Source of the DNA: Candidatus Polarisedimenticolia bacterium
GTDB taxonomy: Bacteria; Acidobacteriota; Polarisedimenticolia; Gp22-AA2; AA152
Assembly: GCA_036004685.1 (NCBI GenBank)
Contig: DASYRE010000011.1
Span: 1-64,000 of the forward strand
Length of the DNA: 64,000 nt
Reading direction: 5' to 3'
In this document: piece after piece, positions 56,748 to 64,000 of the stretch
How the letters are laid out: each line of letters opens with the position of its first letter
Numbering within the stretch: the stretch's first letter is position 1
Made by a program: the position numbers and the translations under genes
Notes under the pieces: model-generated
Seen by the model: the letters and a program-made list of their open reading frames with translations, nothing else
Told to the model about the DNA's origin: nothing
Database searches by the model: none

Positions 56748-59700
56748 TCAGAAGTCGAAGCGGATTCCGAACTGGTACCGACGGCCGAAGCGGCGCTGCT
56801 CGTCCGCCTGCAGGATGTCCCGGCTCGAGCTCAGGGAGGTGATGCGGAGATCGTCGCTGTTGAGGAGATTGAAGATCTCGAAGAAGGCCGCGGCCGAGGT
56901 TTTTCCGAAGACGAAGCTCTTCTCCGTCCTCGTGTTGAAGGTGTAGACGGAATGGTTGCGATGGCCGTTCCGGTGCTCCGTGAGGAAGCCCCCCTGCGTG
57001 TCCGGCGTCCCGAAACGGCGGCGCCGCTGAACGTAGCCGACGTTGTCGAGGGCGTTGAAGGTATCCTCCACGGAGTAGGGCAGGCCCGAAGCCCACTGGG
57101 CGGTCCCGCCGAGCTGCCAATCGCCCGGCAGGTAGGCCGCGGCGTTGATCTTGACGACGTGACGCTGGTCGTAGTCGAGGAACCCCGATTCGAATTCGGT
57201 GAGCGAGGGATCGTCCCCGCTCTCGGAAAGGAAGGTCTCGGCCGCGCCCTGGCTCCTCGAGTAGGTGTAGCTTCCCTCCATTTGCCATTTTCGGCTCAGA
57301 CGCTTGACCAGTTCCAGCTCGACCCCCCGGTAGGTCTGGTCGTTGTAATTGCCCAGCCGGAAAACCCGGTTGAAGAAGATGTTCTCGATGAAGAGATCGG
57401 GGCGACCGTCGGGAACGGCCACGTCGGCGACCGTCGCGGTGCCCTCGTCCCCAAACCCCCCGACCACCTCCTGCCTGCCCAGATCGTCCCTGAATCTCCC
57501 CGTGAACGGGTCGATGCGGGTGCTGTGATTCAGATCGATGTCCTGGAGCTGATGACGGTAATCCCTCCGGACGTAAGTCACCGACAGGGAGCACTCGGGG
57601 GCGAGCTCCCTCTCGAAACCCACCGTGAGCTCGTCGGTATAGGGAGTGGCGAGCCGGCGATCGATCTGGAACGCGGTGGGAGGGGACATGGATCGGCTCC
57701 TGCCGATCTGGTTGTTCGGCCTGCCGAAGAAGTCGACCCCATTCGCGTCGAAATTGTAATACCGCGTCACCGTGTCGGGGCCTTCCTCGAGGACCATCGT
57801 GTTCAGGAACAGCTTGTCGTAGAAGCGGCCCCAGGAAGCGAAGGCCTTGGACTTCCCGTCGGCCCAGGGGTCCCAGCTCAGACTCACCCGAGGGGCCACG
57901 TTCGCGTTCCGGATGCGGACGTCCTCGTCGCGCCGGAGGTTGATCCCGTGCTCGAAGAAATCCTGGACATCCACGTTCTGGCCGAGAACGGTGGAAAGAT
58001 AGGGCCCCAGAATCAGGGTCTGGAATTCATGCTGCGTAAAGCGCCGCGCCCCCAGGCTTCTCAGCTCGCTGATGATGTGCTCGAGACGGAGGCGAAAGTC
58101 GGCGCTCACCGCCCCTGAATACAAGGGATCCGAGTCGGCGAGTCCAAGATCGACGATCCCGTCGAAATTGGCGTCGTGGGGGCTCACGTCGTTCTCGATG
58201 CCGCTCAGATTGAGCAGGGCGTCGTAGTCGTTCCTTTCGGCCGCCGGATCGAAAACCTCATGCCCGAAGGAGCGGAGATCCTCGAAATCGAACCGGAGGC
58301 CGAGGCCCAAGGTCAGGTTCGGCAGCGGCTTGTAGGTATCCTGGACGTAGAGGCCCAGATTGTTCCCGGAGGCGCTGTTGTCGATGCCGGGTATGGTCGG
58401 CAGGTGGGCCGTGACGGAACCTCCCTGTTGAAGGTTCCCCGGATCGGCGATCCCGAGCCCGGTCTTGACCTCCAGAATCGTGCGCTGGTGGGTGTTCCGC
58501 TCGAACCGCTCGCGCTCGTAGACCAGCCCCGCCTTGAGCTCGTGGCTTCCTCCGCCGTCCAAGTAAAGGGAGAAGTCCTCCCGGACCGTGAAGCGCTGCC
58601 GATGGTCGTCGAATTGCCAGGAGTTCGGACCTGAGACGCGGCCCGAGCTCTCTTCGACGCGATAATCGCGATCCGGGAACAATGGCGACTTGAATTCTCC
58701 GAAGTCCCGGCGGCGGTTGCCGTTCCGGTCGACGTAGAAGGGAAACGGCGTCGGCCCCGAGTTGCCCACCGTATCGAGGAGATTGTTGTGGTTGACGTCC
58801 TCGGAGTCGAAGAGGCCGTTTCCGGCCGTGCCGTCGAGCCCGTCAATCCCCAGATCCTCGTCGGGATCCAGCTGCCCGTTCTCGTTGAGGTCGAACTCCC
58901 GATCGAGAAGGCCGTTGCAATTCAAATCTTCGTTCTCGACGCCTTCGCACCCACCCGGGGGCGTCACCCGGCCATCCCCGTCCCGATCCTCACGGTTGTC
59001 GAGTCGCCCGTTGTGGTTGAAATCCTCGAAAAGATCGTAGACCCTGTCGCGATCGAAGTCTTCTCCCGGATCCCTCTCACGCGCCTGGAAGAACCCGTCG
59101 TTGTTCCCTCCGAGCTCCCGCACGTCGTCGATGAACAGTATCCCATTGTGGTTCGTGTCGGGATCCAGCGTCGGCGCGCGCCGGAACGAGTTATCGAACC
59201 AGGAGACGGAGGATTCCAGCAGATGGGCGGGTGAGAAGACGGCGGTCTCCTTGAGCGTGTAGGTCGGCCCGCCGCGCTGGAACTGATACCCCGACTCGAC
59301 GGCAGTCTGGCTGTCGAGCCCCTGATTCTCGTCCCGCGTGTAATCGAGCGCGAGGGCGAACGCCATGCGATGGCTCTCGTTGATCTCCCAGGTCGTCTTC
59401 CCGAACTCCCGAAGACCGCGCGTGCGCGTCACGAAGGCCTGGGTGACGGCGTTGATGGGAGTCTCCACCTGGATGAACTCATTGGCCAGATAATACCAGG
59501 CCCGATCCTTGACGATGGGGCCCGCCAGGGACAGAAAGGGGTAGAGGTCGGTGAAGCTTAACTCGCGCAGCCCGTCGATCTCGCCCAGACCGCCTCGGAC
59601 GTCGGGACGATCGATTCCCGCGCCGTCTCCGTCGAGCCGGGAGGTCCGCAGAAAGAACTTGAAGCTCCCCTCGAATTGGTTCCCGCCCGATTTGGTGACG

Positions 59701-60404
59701 ATGTTGGCGAACCCTCCCTGAGCCCGGCTGTACTCGGCGGCGGCCCCGGAGGTGATGACCTCGATCTGCTCGATTGATTCGATATTGAGCTGCTGCCCGT
59801 AGTAGCCCGTGAAGGGATCGGTGGTGCTCACGCCGTCGACCAGCGTCACCACCCCGGTGTCCCGCGCGCCGTGGATGTTCGGATTTCCCGTGTCGTTCAC
59901 GTCGGTGACGCCGGGCGCGAGACTCAGGATATCCTGATATCTCCTTCCGAGGACCGGTAGCCCGGAGATGAACTCCGAGGAAAAGGTGGTCGAGGTCACG
60001 ACACTCTCGGTGTCCACCAAATCGGAATGCCCCTTCACCCGAATCGTCTCCTGGAGCTCGCTGGCGGGACGCAGGACGACGTCGAGGACGTAGACCTGGT
60101 TCGCGGTCAGCTCGATGTCGGAGAATTCCAGAGGGGCGAACGAGGCGAGGGCGACGCGGACGCGGTAACCCCTCCCGGGCGGCAGGCGGAAGAGCCTGAA
60201 GTTCCCTTCCCGATCGGCGATGGCCCCGAGTTCGCCGACGGCGAGCGCGTCGTTGCGCACGACGATCGTCGCCCCGGGAAGGGGCTGGCCGGATTTGTCG
60301 ACGACCCTGCCCTTGAGGTCGGCCGTCGTCCCCGGCCAGGAGGGGGACGAGGCGAGGAGAAGCAGGACGGCGAGCAGCCCCAGCCTTTGCTTCGTGCGGC
60401 CCAT
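56748..60404 (-). CDS. TonB-dependent receptor, Oar-like, with calcium-binding-type repeat insertion
   Basis: A 1218-residue outer-membrane protein; ATG 60404 follows GGGGGTGG. Signal peptide is at 1-27. A carboxypeptidase-regulatory-like domain (ADLKGRVVDKSGQPLPGATIVVRND) occupies about 28-115. The plug has GLPVLGRRYQDILSLAPGVTD and VDGVSTTDPFTG. The barrel ends in the C-terminal aromatic RYQFGIRFDF. At residues 414-546 an insertion carries seven or more DxNxNGxLD units (DTNHNGILFIDD, DFNHNGRLDNRED, DLNCNGLLDRE, DLNENGQLDPDED, DVNHNNLLDT). They resemble EF-hand/dockerin calcium loops and would sit in an extracellular loop. Oar-like receptors are abundant in Acidobacteriota and import or export large substrates. 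Its ligand is not predictable. Confidence 0.92.
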   Translation of the reverse strand: MGRTKQRLGLLAVLLLLASSPSWPGTTADLKGRVVDKSGQPLPGATIVVRNDALAVGELGAIADREGNFRLFRLPPGRGYRVRVALASFAPLEFSDIELTANQVYVLDVVLRPASELQETIRVKGHSDLVDTESVVTSTTFSSEFISGLPVLGRRYQDILSLAPGVTDVNDTGNPNIHGARDTGVVTLVDGVSTTDPFTGYYGQQLNIESIEQIEVITSGAAAEYSRAQGGFANIVTKSGGNQFEGSFKFFLRTSRLDGDGAGIDRPDVRGGLGEIDGLRELSFTDLYPFLSLAGPIVKDRAWYYLANEFIQVETPINAVTQAFVTRTRGLREFGKTTWEINESHRMAFALALDYTRDENQGLDSQTAVESGYQFQRGGPTYTLKETAVFSPAHLLESSVSWFDNSFRRAPTLDPDTNHNGILFIDDVRELGGNNDGFFQARERDPGEDFDRDRVYDLFEDFNHNGRLDNREDRDGDGRVTPPGGCEGVENEDLNCNGLLDREFDLNENGQLDPDEDLGIDGLDGTAGNGLFDSEDVNHNNLLDTVGNSGPTPFPFYVDRNGNRRRDFGEFKSPLFPDRDYRVEESSGRVSGPNSWQFDDHRQRFTVREDFSLYLDGGGSHELKAGLVYERERFERNTHQRTILEVKTGLGIADPGNLQQGGSVTAHLPTIPGIDNSASGNNLGLYVQDTYKPLPNLTLGLGLRFDFEDLRSFGHEVFDPAAERNDYDALLNLSGIENDVSPHDANFDGIVDLGLADSDPLYSGAVSADFRLRLEHIISELRSLGARRFTQHEFQTLILGPYLSTVLGQNVDVQDFFEHGINLRRDEDVRIRNANVAPRVSLSWDPWADGKSKAFASWGRFYDKLFLNTMVLEEGPDTVTRYYNFDANGVDFFGRPNNQIGRSRSMSPPTAFQIDRRLATPYTDELTVGFERELAPECSLSVTYVRRDYRHQLQDIDLNHSTRIDPFTGRFRDDLGRQEVVGGFGDEGTATVADVAVPDGRPDLFIENIFFNRVFRLGNYNDQTYRGVELELVKRLSRKWQMEGSYTYSRSQGAAETFLSESGDDPSLTEFESGFLDYDQRHVVKINAAAYLPGDWQLGGTAQWASGLPYSVEDTFNALDNVGYVQRRRRFGTPDTQGGFLTEHRNGHRNHSVYTFNTRTEKSFVFGKTSAAAFFEIFNLLNSDDLRITSLSSSRDILQADEQRRFGRRYQFGIRFDF

Positions 60405-60453
60405 GATGCCACCCCCGACGGGGCTCACCTGTTCGGAACCGAGAGTTGGCCTG

Positions 60454-60482
60454 ATTATAGGACCGGTGTCGGGGCGGCGCAA
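60454..60482 (-). promoter_or_regulatory. Promoter of the TonB-dependent receptor gene
   Basis: On the minus strand TTGCGC (60482-60477), 17 bases, TATAAT (60459-60454), 50 bases before the ATG. Confidence 0.75.
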
Positions 60483-60567
60483 TGGCAACAGCGCGGGGGC
60501 GGCACCAGGCGCTGAATCCAAGCAGCAGGCTCAGGTCCGCCGGACCTCGGGAAGAACGGGAAGAAGA

Positions 60568-60642
60568 TGGAGGCGGCGATCGGAATTGAACCGATGTATG
60601 GAGGTTTTGCAGACCTCTGCCTTACCGCTTGGCTACGCCGCC
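60568..60642 (-). tRNA. tRNA-Cys (anticodon GCA)
   Basis: Acceptor GGCGGCG/CGCCGCC, anticodon loop CTGCAAA in GAGGT/ACCTC, T arm GGTTCAATTCC, discriminator T and encoded CCA. Confidence 0.95.
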
Positions 60643-60751
60643 CCGGAGCCAGGATTCAGACTCGACTGCCGGATTTGACCCCCATTATAAGGATGGTATG
60701 GATCGGGTGCAACAGGATTTGGCGGGAGGGGGAAGGCGGCGGGGGAAGGAA

Positions 60752-60826
<75 letters not shown>

Positions 60827-60873
60827 TCGAGCGGAACTTCGCTCCGGGGTAGAGTTCCCGGAACAGACCGTGA

Positions 60874-60902
60874 CATATAGCAAACGACCGTGGCCATGTC
60901 AA
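60874..60902 (-). promoter_or_regulatory. Promoter of tRNA-Gly and tRNA-Cys
   Basis: On the minus strand TTGACA (60902-60897), 17 bases, TATATG (60879-60874), 47 bases before the tRNA-Gly 5' end. Confidence 0.75.
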
Positions 60903-60914
60903 GAAGGAACCCGC

Positions 60915-61340
60915 TCAGGAGTCGGCCCGGAACGCGCCCCGGACGTGCTCGAGTTGCGTTCCTTCGGTGCCGATCCGGACCGCCACCAGGTCGAAACGGC
61001 ACGGGCGGTCCCACCGGCCGGAGGCCTGCAGGTACACGGAAGCCGCCCGCAGAATCCGGCGGCGCTTGGCGAGAGTAATCGCCTCGAGAGGGTCGCCGCA
61101 AGCGGCGGAGGTGCGCGTCTTCACCTCGACGAAGACGATTTCCTCTCCCTCGCGCGCGATCAGATCGATCTCGCCGCAGCGCGCCCGGAATCCCCTTTGG
61201 AGAATCGAGAATCCCCTCTCCAGAAGGTAGCGGGCGGCCGCTTCTTCTCCGAGATTCCCGAGCGACCGGAGATCCCGGGACTCCTCGGACAGACGCCAGA
61301 CGGGGAGGGACAACTCAGAACTCCTCGTCTTCGGACGCAT
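60915..61340 (-). CDS. yraN: YraN/UPF0102 family endonuclease-like protein
   Basis: A 141-residue protein: LGNLGEEAAARYLLERGFSILQRGFRARCGEIDLIAREGEEIVFVEVKTR contains the GEIDLI.R and FVEVK residues of the restriction-endonuclease-like fold. The family is a predicted Holliday junction resolvase-like nuclease with no settled role. The N-terminal 28 residues are longer than usual; a start at a later codon is possible. The first 26 bases overlap the upstream Spy-like gene. Confidence 0.88.
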   Translation of the reverse strand: MRPKTRSSELSLPVWRLSEESRDLRSLGNLGEEAAARYLLERGFSILQRGFRARCGEIDLIAREGEEIVFVEVKTRTSAACGDPLEAITLAKRRRILRAASVYLQASGRWDRPCRFDLVAVRIGTEGTQLEHVRGAFRADS

Positions 61341-61902
61341 CGTGATCCTCCAGGGCCGGCGGCGCCGGGCTCGGCTGGCGTCTTTCGTGAAGGCGGCGAG
61401 CCTCGTCGATGTGCATCTGCATCTGCTGGCGAAAACGGGGAACGAAAAGCCGCAGTTCGGCCTGCTGCCGGGGACTCAGGGAGCGATCGATTTCGTTCCG
61501 CAGCCGGCTCTCCATCTCCCGGTGCTGCCTTTCGATCTCCTCGAGGCGGACGACCCCGGTCCGGAACTCCTGCTCCGGGACCGAGTCTTCGCCGAGCTTG
61601 ACCTGCATCCGATGCATGACATTGCGGCGCTGCCGGGCGAAGCTCTCGCGCTCGTCGAAGATTTGCCGGACCTTCGGGACGACCTGCATCTCCTGCTCCG
61701 GGCTCAGCTCCAGGGCTTTTTTCATGGAGACGATCATGAGGACCTGGAGCGTGCCGCGCAGCTCGTCGTTTTCGGCGGGAGGCGCGGGCCGGGGCGACGG
61801 CGCCGGAGCGCCCAGAAGCGGCGCCACGGTCACGGCGCCCAGCATCGCCAGGATGAGGACGCGACGTCCGGCGATGGAAGGGGTTCGAAGGATTCGTATC
61901 AT
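61315..61902 (-). CDS. Periplasmic Spy/CpxP-like helical protein
   Basis: A 195-residue protein with a signal peptide (RRVLILAMLGAVTVAPLLG). A helical region follows with ELSPEQEMQVVPKV, RQRRNVMHRMQVKLGED, RQHREMESRLRNEIDRSLSPRQQAEL, the LTPxQ-like helical pattern of Spy/CpxP chaperones and metal-resistance sensors. The tail is acidic. It follows an anti-sigma gene at 22 bases, in the same direction, and is a plausible output of that ECF module. Homology is judged from the pattern only. Confidence 0.65.
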   Translation of the reverse strand: MIRILRTPSIAGRRVLILAMLGAVTVAPLLGAPAPSPRPAPPAENDELRGTLQVLMIVSMKKALELSPEQEMQVVPKVRQIFDERESFARQRRNVMHRMQVKLGEDSVPEQEFRTGVVRLEEIERQHREMESRLRNEIDRSLSPRQQAELRLFVPRFRQQMQMHIDEARRLHERRQPSPAPPALEDHDASEDEEF

Positions 61903-61924
61903 CGTCTTTCCTCCTTGGCAGGCT

Positions 61925-62533
61925 TCAGACCCGGTCGGAGATCAGCGCCTGCAGCAGCAGCTCACGGGCTTCCGGCGGGAGATCGCTTGCCGCCGTGTAG
62001 ATGTCGGAATCATCCTGGGGACACACCGTGTCCAGCGCGCCCTGGAGCTCGGTCGGCGGGGGCCAATTCAGGTCCTCGTCCGCGGCGGACGGATCGCCGA
62101 GGTCGCCGCCGGGCAGGATCTCCTCCAGGGTGTCGCTCATGGCATCGGGAGGAACCCCGGTCTTCAGCCATTGCAGGGCCATGCGTGGATTGCTCTCGAT
62201 CGACGGCTTCCAGGCCATCGACACCGCTCCGCCAAGGAGAAAGAGCGTCACGACCGCCGCCACGGCCCACCGGGACATCCCGGACCCGGGGCGGCGGGCC
62301 GTTTCCCGCGCGATCCGGTCCCGCAGGCGAGGCAGGAAAGAACTCCAGTACGCCTCTCCGGGATCGGGAACACGGGCCGGTCGCAGATTCTCCAGGACTT
62401 CGCGAAGATGCTCCGACTCCGACCGGCAGGCGGCGCAGTGCGCCAGGTGCTCCAGGATGGCAGCGGGCGCCTCCGGCCCGCCTTCCCCCACAAGGAGGAT
62501 CGACAAGGCGTCTTGAACGCTCCGGCAATTCAT
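61925..62533 (-). CDS. Membrane anti-sigma factor with zinc-finger domain
   Basis: A 202-residue protein: an N-terminal zinc-finger (HLAHCAACRSE; HxxxCxxC) at about 28-38, one span (WAVAAVVTLFLLGGAVSMAW, near residues 89-108) and a periplasmic domain of 95 residues rich in acidic residues. It is located between the ECF sigma gene (22 bases upstream) and a Spy-like gene, forming a three-gene envelope-stress-type module. Confidence 0.85.
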   Translation of the reverse strand: MNCRSVQDALSILLVGEGGPEAPAAILEHLAHCAACRSESEHLREVLENLRPARVPDPGEAYWSSFLPRLRDRIARETARRPGSGMSRWAVAAVVTLFLLGGAVSMAWKPSIESNPRMALQWLKTGVPPDAMSDTLEEILPGGDLGDPSAADEDLNWPPPTELQGALDTVCPQDDSDIYTAASDLPPEARELLLQALISDRV

Positions 62534-62555
62534 ATTCGGGGATCCCCCGTCCGAG

Positions 62556-63107
62556 TCAGACCCGGACCCTCCCTCTCAGCCCCTTTACGGCGTGAAAAAA
62601 ATTCGCCTTCGCGGTGCCCACCGTGCATCCCATCACCGCGGCGATCTCATGGAACTTCATCTCCTGGAAGATGCGCAGGATCAGCGTCTCGCGCTGGCGA
62701 GGGGGAAGCAGGCTGACGGCGCGATCCAGGTTCGCCTTTCTCAGGAGATCGGAGTTGCCCGGCGGGGAAACTCGGGGAAGGACCCCTTCCGGGACCTTCT
62801 CCAGCGGGACCAGGCACCGCGGCAGCCGCGCCTTGCCTCGGTCGGCCGCCAGATTCAGCACGACCCGAATCAACCAGGTCCGAAAAGCGGATTCGCCCCG
62901 AAATCGGGGCAGAGCCCGGAAAACCCTCAAGAAAGCCTCCTGAGCCAGGTCATCGGCATCGGCGTGATTGCCCGTCAGCCGGTGGGCGAGCCGGTAAACC
63001 TCCACGCGGTGCTCGCGTACCAGATGATCGAATGCCGTCTCGTCCCCCGCCTGGAACCGGCGGACCAGCGCCAGGTCCCTCTCGTTCCGCTCCGGCGAGG
63101 AGGTCAT
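62556..63107 (-). CDS. ECF sigma factor
   Basis: A 183-residue sigma factor with region 2 (ADADDLAQEAFLRVFRALPRFRGESAFRTWLIRVVLNLA) and region 4 (LPPRQRETLILRIFQEMKFHEIAAVMGCTVGTAKANFFHAVKGL). ATG 63107. It belongs to the group of RpoE-like ECF factors with ZAS-type anti-sigma genes downstream. Its recognition sequence cannot be predicted here. Confidence 0.93.
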   Translation of the reverse strand: MTSSPERNERDLALVRRFQAGDETAFDHLVREHRVEVYRLAHRLTGNHADADDLAQEAFLRVFRALPRFRGESAFRTWLIRVVLNLAADRGKARLPRCLVPLEKVPEGVLPRVSPPGNSDLLRKANLDRAVSLLPPRQRETLILRIFQEMKFHEIAAVMGCTVGTAKANFFHAVKGLRGRVRV

Positions 63108-63247
63108 CCGTGCTGCGCCCTCTTGTTTGATTCGACCATGTTGCCCCGGAGTTGGTTGAAGGAAATCGCTCTGCCCGCGGCCGGAAGCCGGCGGCGGGCC
63201 GCAGGAGGAGGTGGCCGGCGTCGCGCCGCCCGGAGCGCGGGAAGGGG

Positions 63248-64000
63248 TCAGAGACCGGAGGCGACTTCGGCCACCGCCTCCTCGAAGAGCCGGAGGCAAG
63301 TATCCACCTCTTCGGAAGTGACGACCAGCGGCGGGCAGAACCGGACGGTGTTGTCGCCGCACCCGAGCAGGAGCAGGCCGCGGTAGAAGGCCTTCTCCAC
63401 GATGGCGTCCCGGGCCTTCGGGTTCTTAGCGCGCTCGGCCCCCGGTTGGATGATCTCGGCGCCCGCCATGAGCCCGAGGCCCCGCACGTCCCCGATGATC
63501 GCCTGCCGGCTCATGACGCCCCGCAGGCCGGCGAGGAGGCGATCGCCCTGGATCCGCGCGTTCTCCAGGTACTGCTCCTTGAGCAGCCGGATGGTCGTCA
63601 AGGCGGCGGCGCAGGAGACCGGATTGCCCCCGAACGTGCTCGCGTGGGCCCCCGGCGTCCAGTTCATGATCGATTCGCGGGCGACGCAGAGACCGAGCGG
63701 AAGGCCGGAGGCGATGCCCTTGGCGAGCGTGATCATGTCCGGCTTCACGCCAAAATGCTCCGTGGCGAACATCCGGCCCGTCCGCCCCATTCCCGACTGC
63801 ACCTCGTCGACGATGATGAGGATGCCGTTTTCACGCGCCACTTTCTGAACTCGATCGAGGAATTTCTGGGGAGGCACCACGTACCCTCCCTCCCCCTGGA
63901 CGACCTCCAGGACGATCGCCGCCACTTCCTCCGGCGGCACGGTGCGGGTGAACAGGAAGTCGATCGCCTGGCCGAAGCACTCGACGTCGCAGGTCTCGAC
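63248..64000 (-). CDS. Class III PLP aminotransferase, C-terminal part (5' end beyond window)
   Basis: The frame is open to the window edge and 251 codons are visible. Landmarks are VLEVVQGEGGYVVPPQKFL, the internal aldimine-site region LIIVDEVQSGMGRTGRMF, PDMITLAKGIASGLPLGLCVA (PLP lysine in LAKGIASG) and STFGGNPVSCAAAL. The family covers 4-aminobutyrate, ornithine, acetylornithine and lysine-epsilon aminotransferases. The 4-aminobutyrate-like group is the best guess for this layout, but the substrate end is missing. Confidence 0.88.
   Translation of the reverse strand, partial: VETCDVECFGQAIDFLFTRTVPPEEVAAIVLEVVQGEGGYVVPPQKFLDRVQKVARENGILIIVDEVQSGMGRTGRMFATEHFGVKPDMITLAKGIASGLPLGLCVARESIMNWTPGAHASTFGGNPVSCAAALTTIRLLKEQYLENARIQGDRLLAGLRGVMSRQAIIGDVRGLGLMAGAEIIQPGAERAKNPKARDAIVEKAFYRGLLLLGCGDNTVRFCPPLVVTSEEVDTCLRLFEEAVAEVASGL

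Overview
The window is about 64 kb of GC-rich bacterial DNA. It is mostly ordinary chromosome, with a piece of foreign-looking accessory DNA at the left edge. The genes point to a Gram-negative-type, menaquinone-using bacterium. There is a TonB-dependent receptor with an N-terminal carboxypeptidase-regulatory-like domain (the Oar type common in Acidobacteriota), futalosine-pathway menaquinone genes (mqnA, mqnC), class I fumarase, SelA, many TPR proteins and a DUF885 peptidase. An Acidobacteriota-like soil or sediment lineage is the best guess. This is inferred from gene content only, because there is no rRNA or phylogenetic marker set here.

Positions 1-3390 are an integron gene-cassette array read on the minus strand. 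Four attC sites (153-245, 754-823, 1996-2055, 2473-2540) separate an ABC-type periplasmic binding protein gene (cut by the window edge), a decayed chimeric gene, a metallophosphoesterase, a YCII-family protein and a two-domain hypothetical protein. No integrase gene is visible. To the right of the array is a secreted-protein gene (3693-5102) that looks 5'-truncated.

Positions 5235-13990 (minus strand) begin with a sulfur-carrier operon: a Mec-like JAMM protease, a ubiquitin-like/rhodanese/E1 fusion, a CysM-like synthase and a sulfatase-like hydrolase. tRNA clusters (Lys, His, Arg-TCT; Arg-CCG, Pro), a YdjM-like membrane protein, an ABC-F ATPase and YqgE follow. A 390-bp divergent region with an 87-bp tandem repeat and a strong promoter leads to ychF.

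Positions 15467-30273 hold selA, a small coiled-coil/TPR/hydrolase cluster running into purH, glutamate dehydrogenase, a two-part TPR membrane protein, a zinc dehydrogenase with a DhnA-type aldolase, a DUF885 peptidase, fumarase and another TPR protein. Positions 30419-36228 hold a peptide-type ABC transporter without ATPases, rlmN, an SDR and a 7Fe ferredoxin. Positions 36274-39586 (minus) hold thiE, a small membrane protein and a Lon-type protease. Positions 39738-41740 hold mqnA-mqnC.

Positions 41797-45216 form a self-contained signalling unit: a membrane histidine kinase, an NtrC-type sigma-54 activator, an 11-bp perfect inverted repeat inside the end of the activator gene, a good -24/-12 promoter and a small secreted protein. 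Next come a DegT aminotransferase, the TldD/PmbA pair with a small Tat-signal protein, a cation/proton antiporter, a hyaluronan-synthase-like glycosyltransferase, an ECF sigma/anti-sigma pair, an XRE regulator, rarA and a zinc-ribbon protein.

Positions 55790-56700 hold several promoters, a terminator, a very small lysine-rich ORF and tRNA-Leu. The right end has the large TonB receptor, whose barrel carries calcium-binding-type repeats, then tRNA-Cys and tRNA-Gly. It ends with a second ECF sigma/anti-sigma module with a Spy-like protein and YraN, and a class III aminotransferase cut by the window edge.
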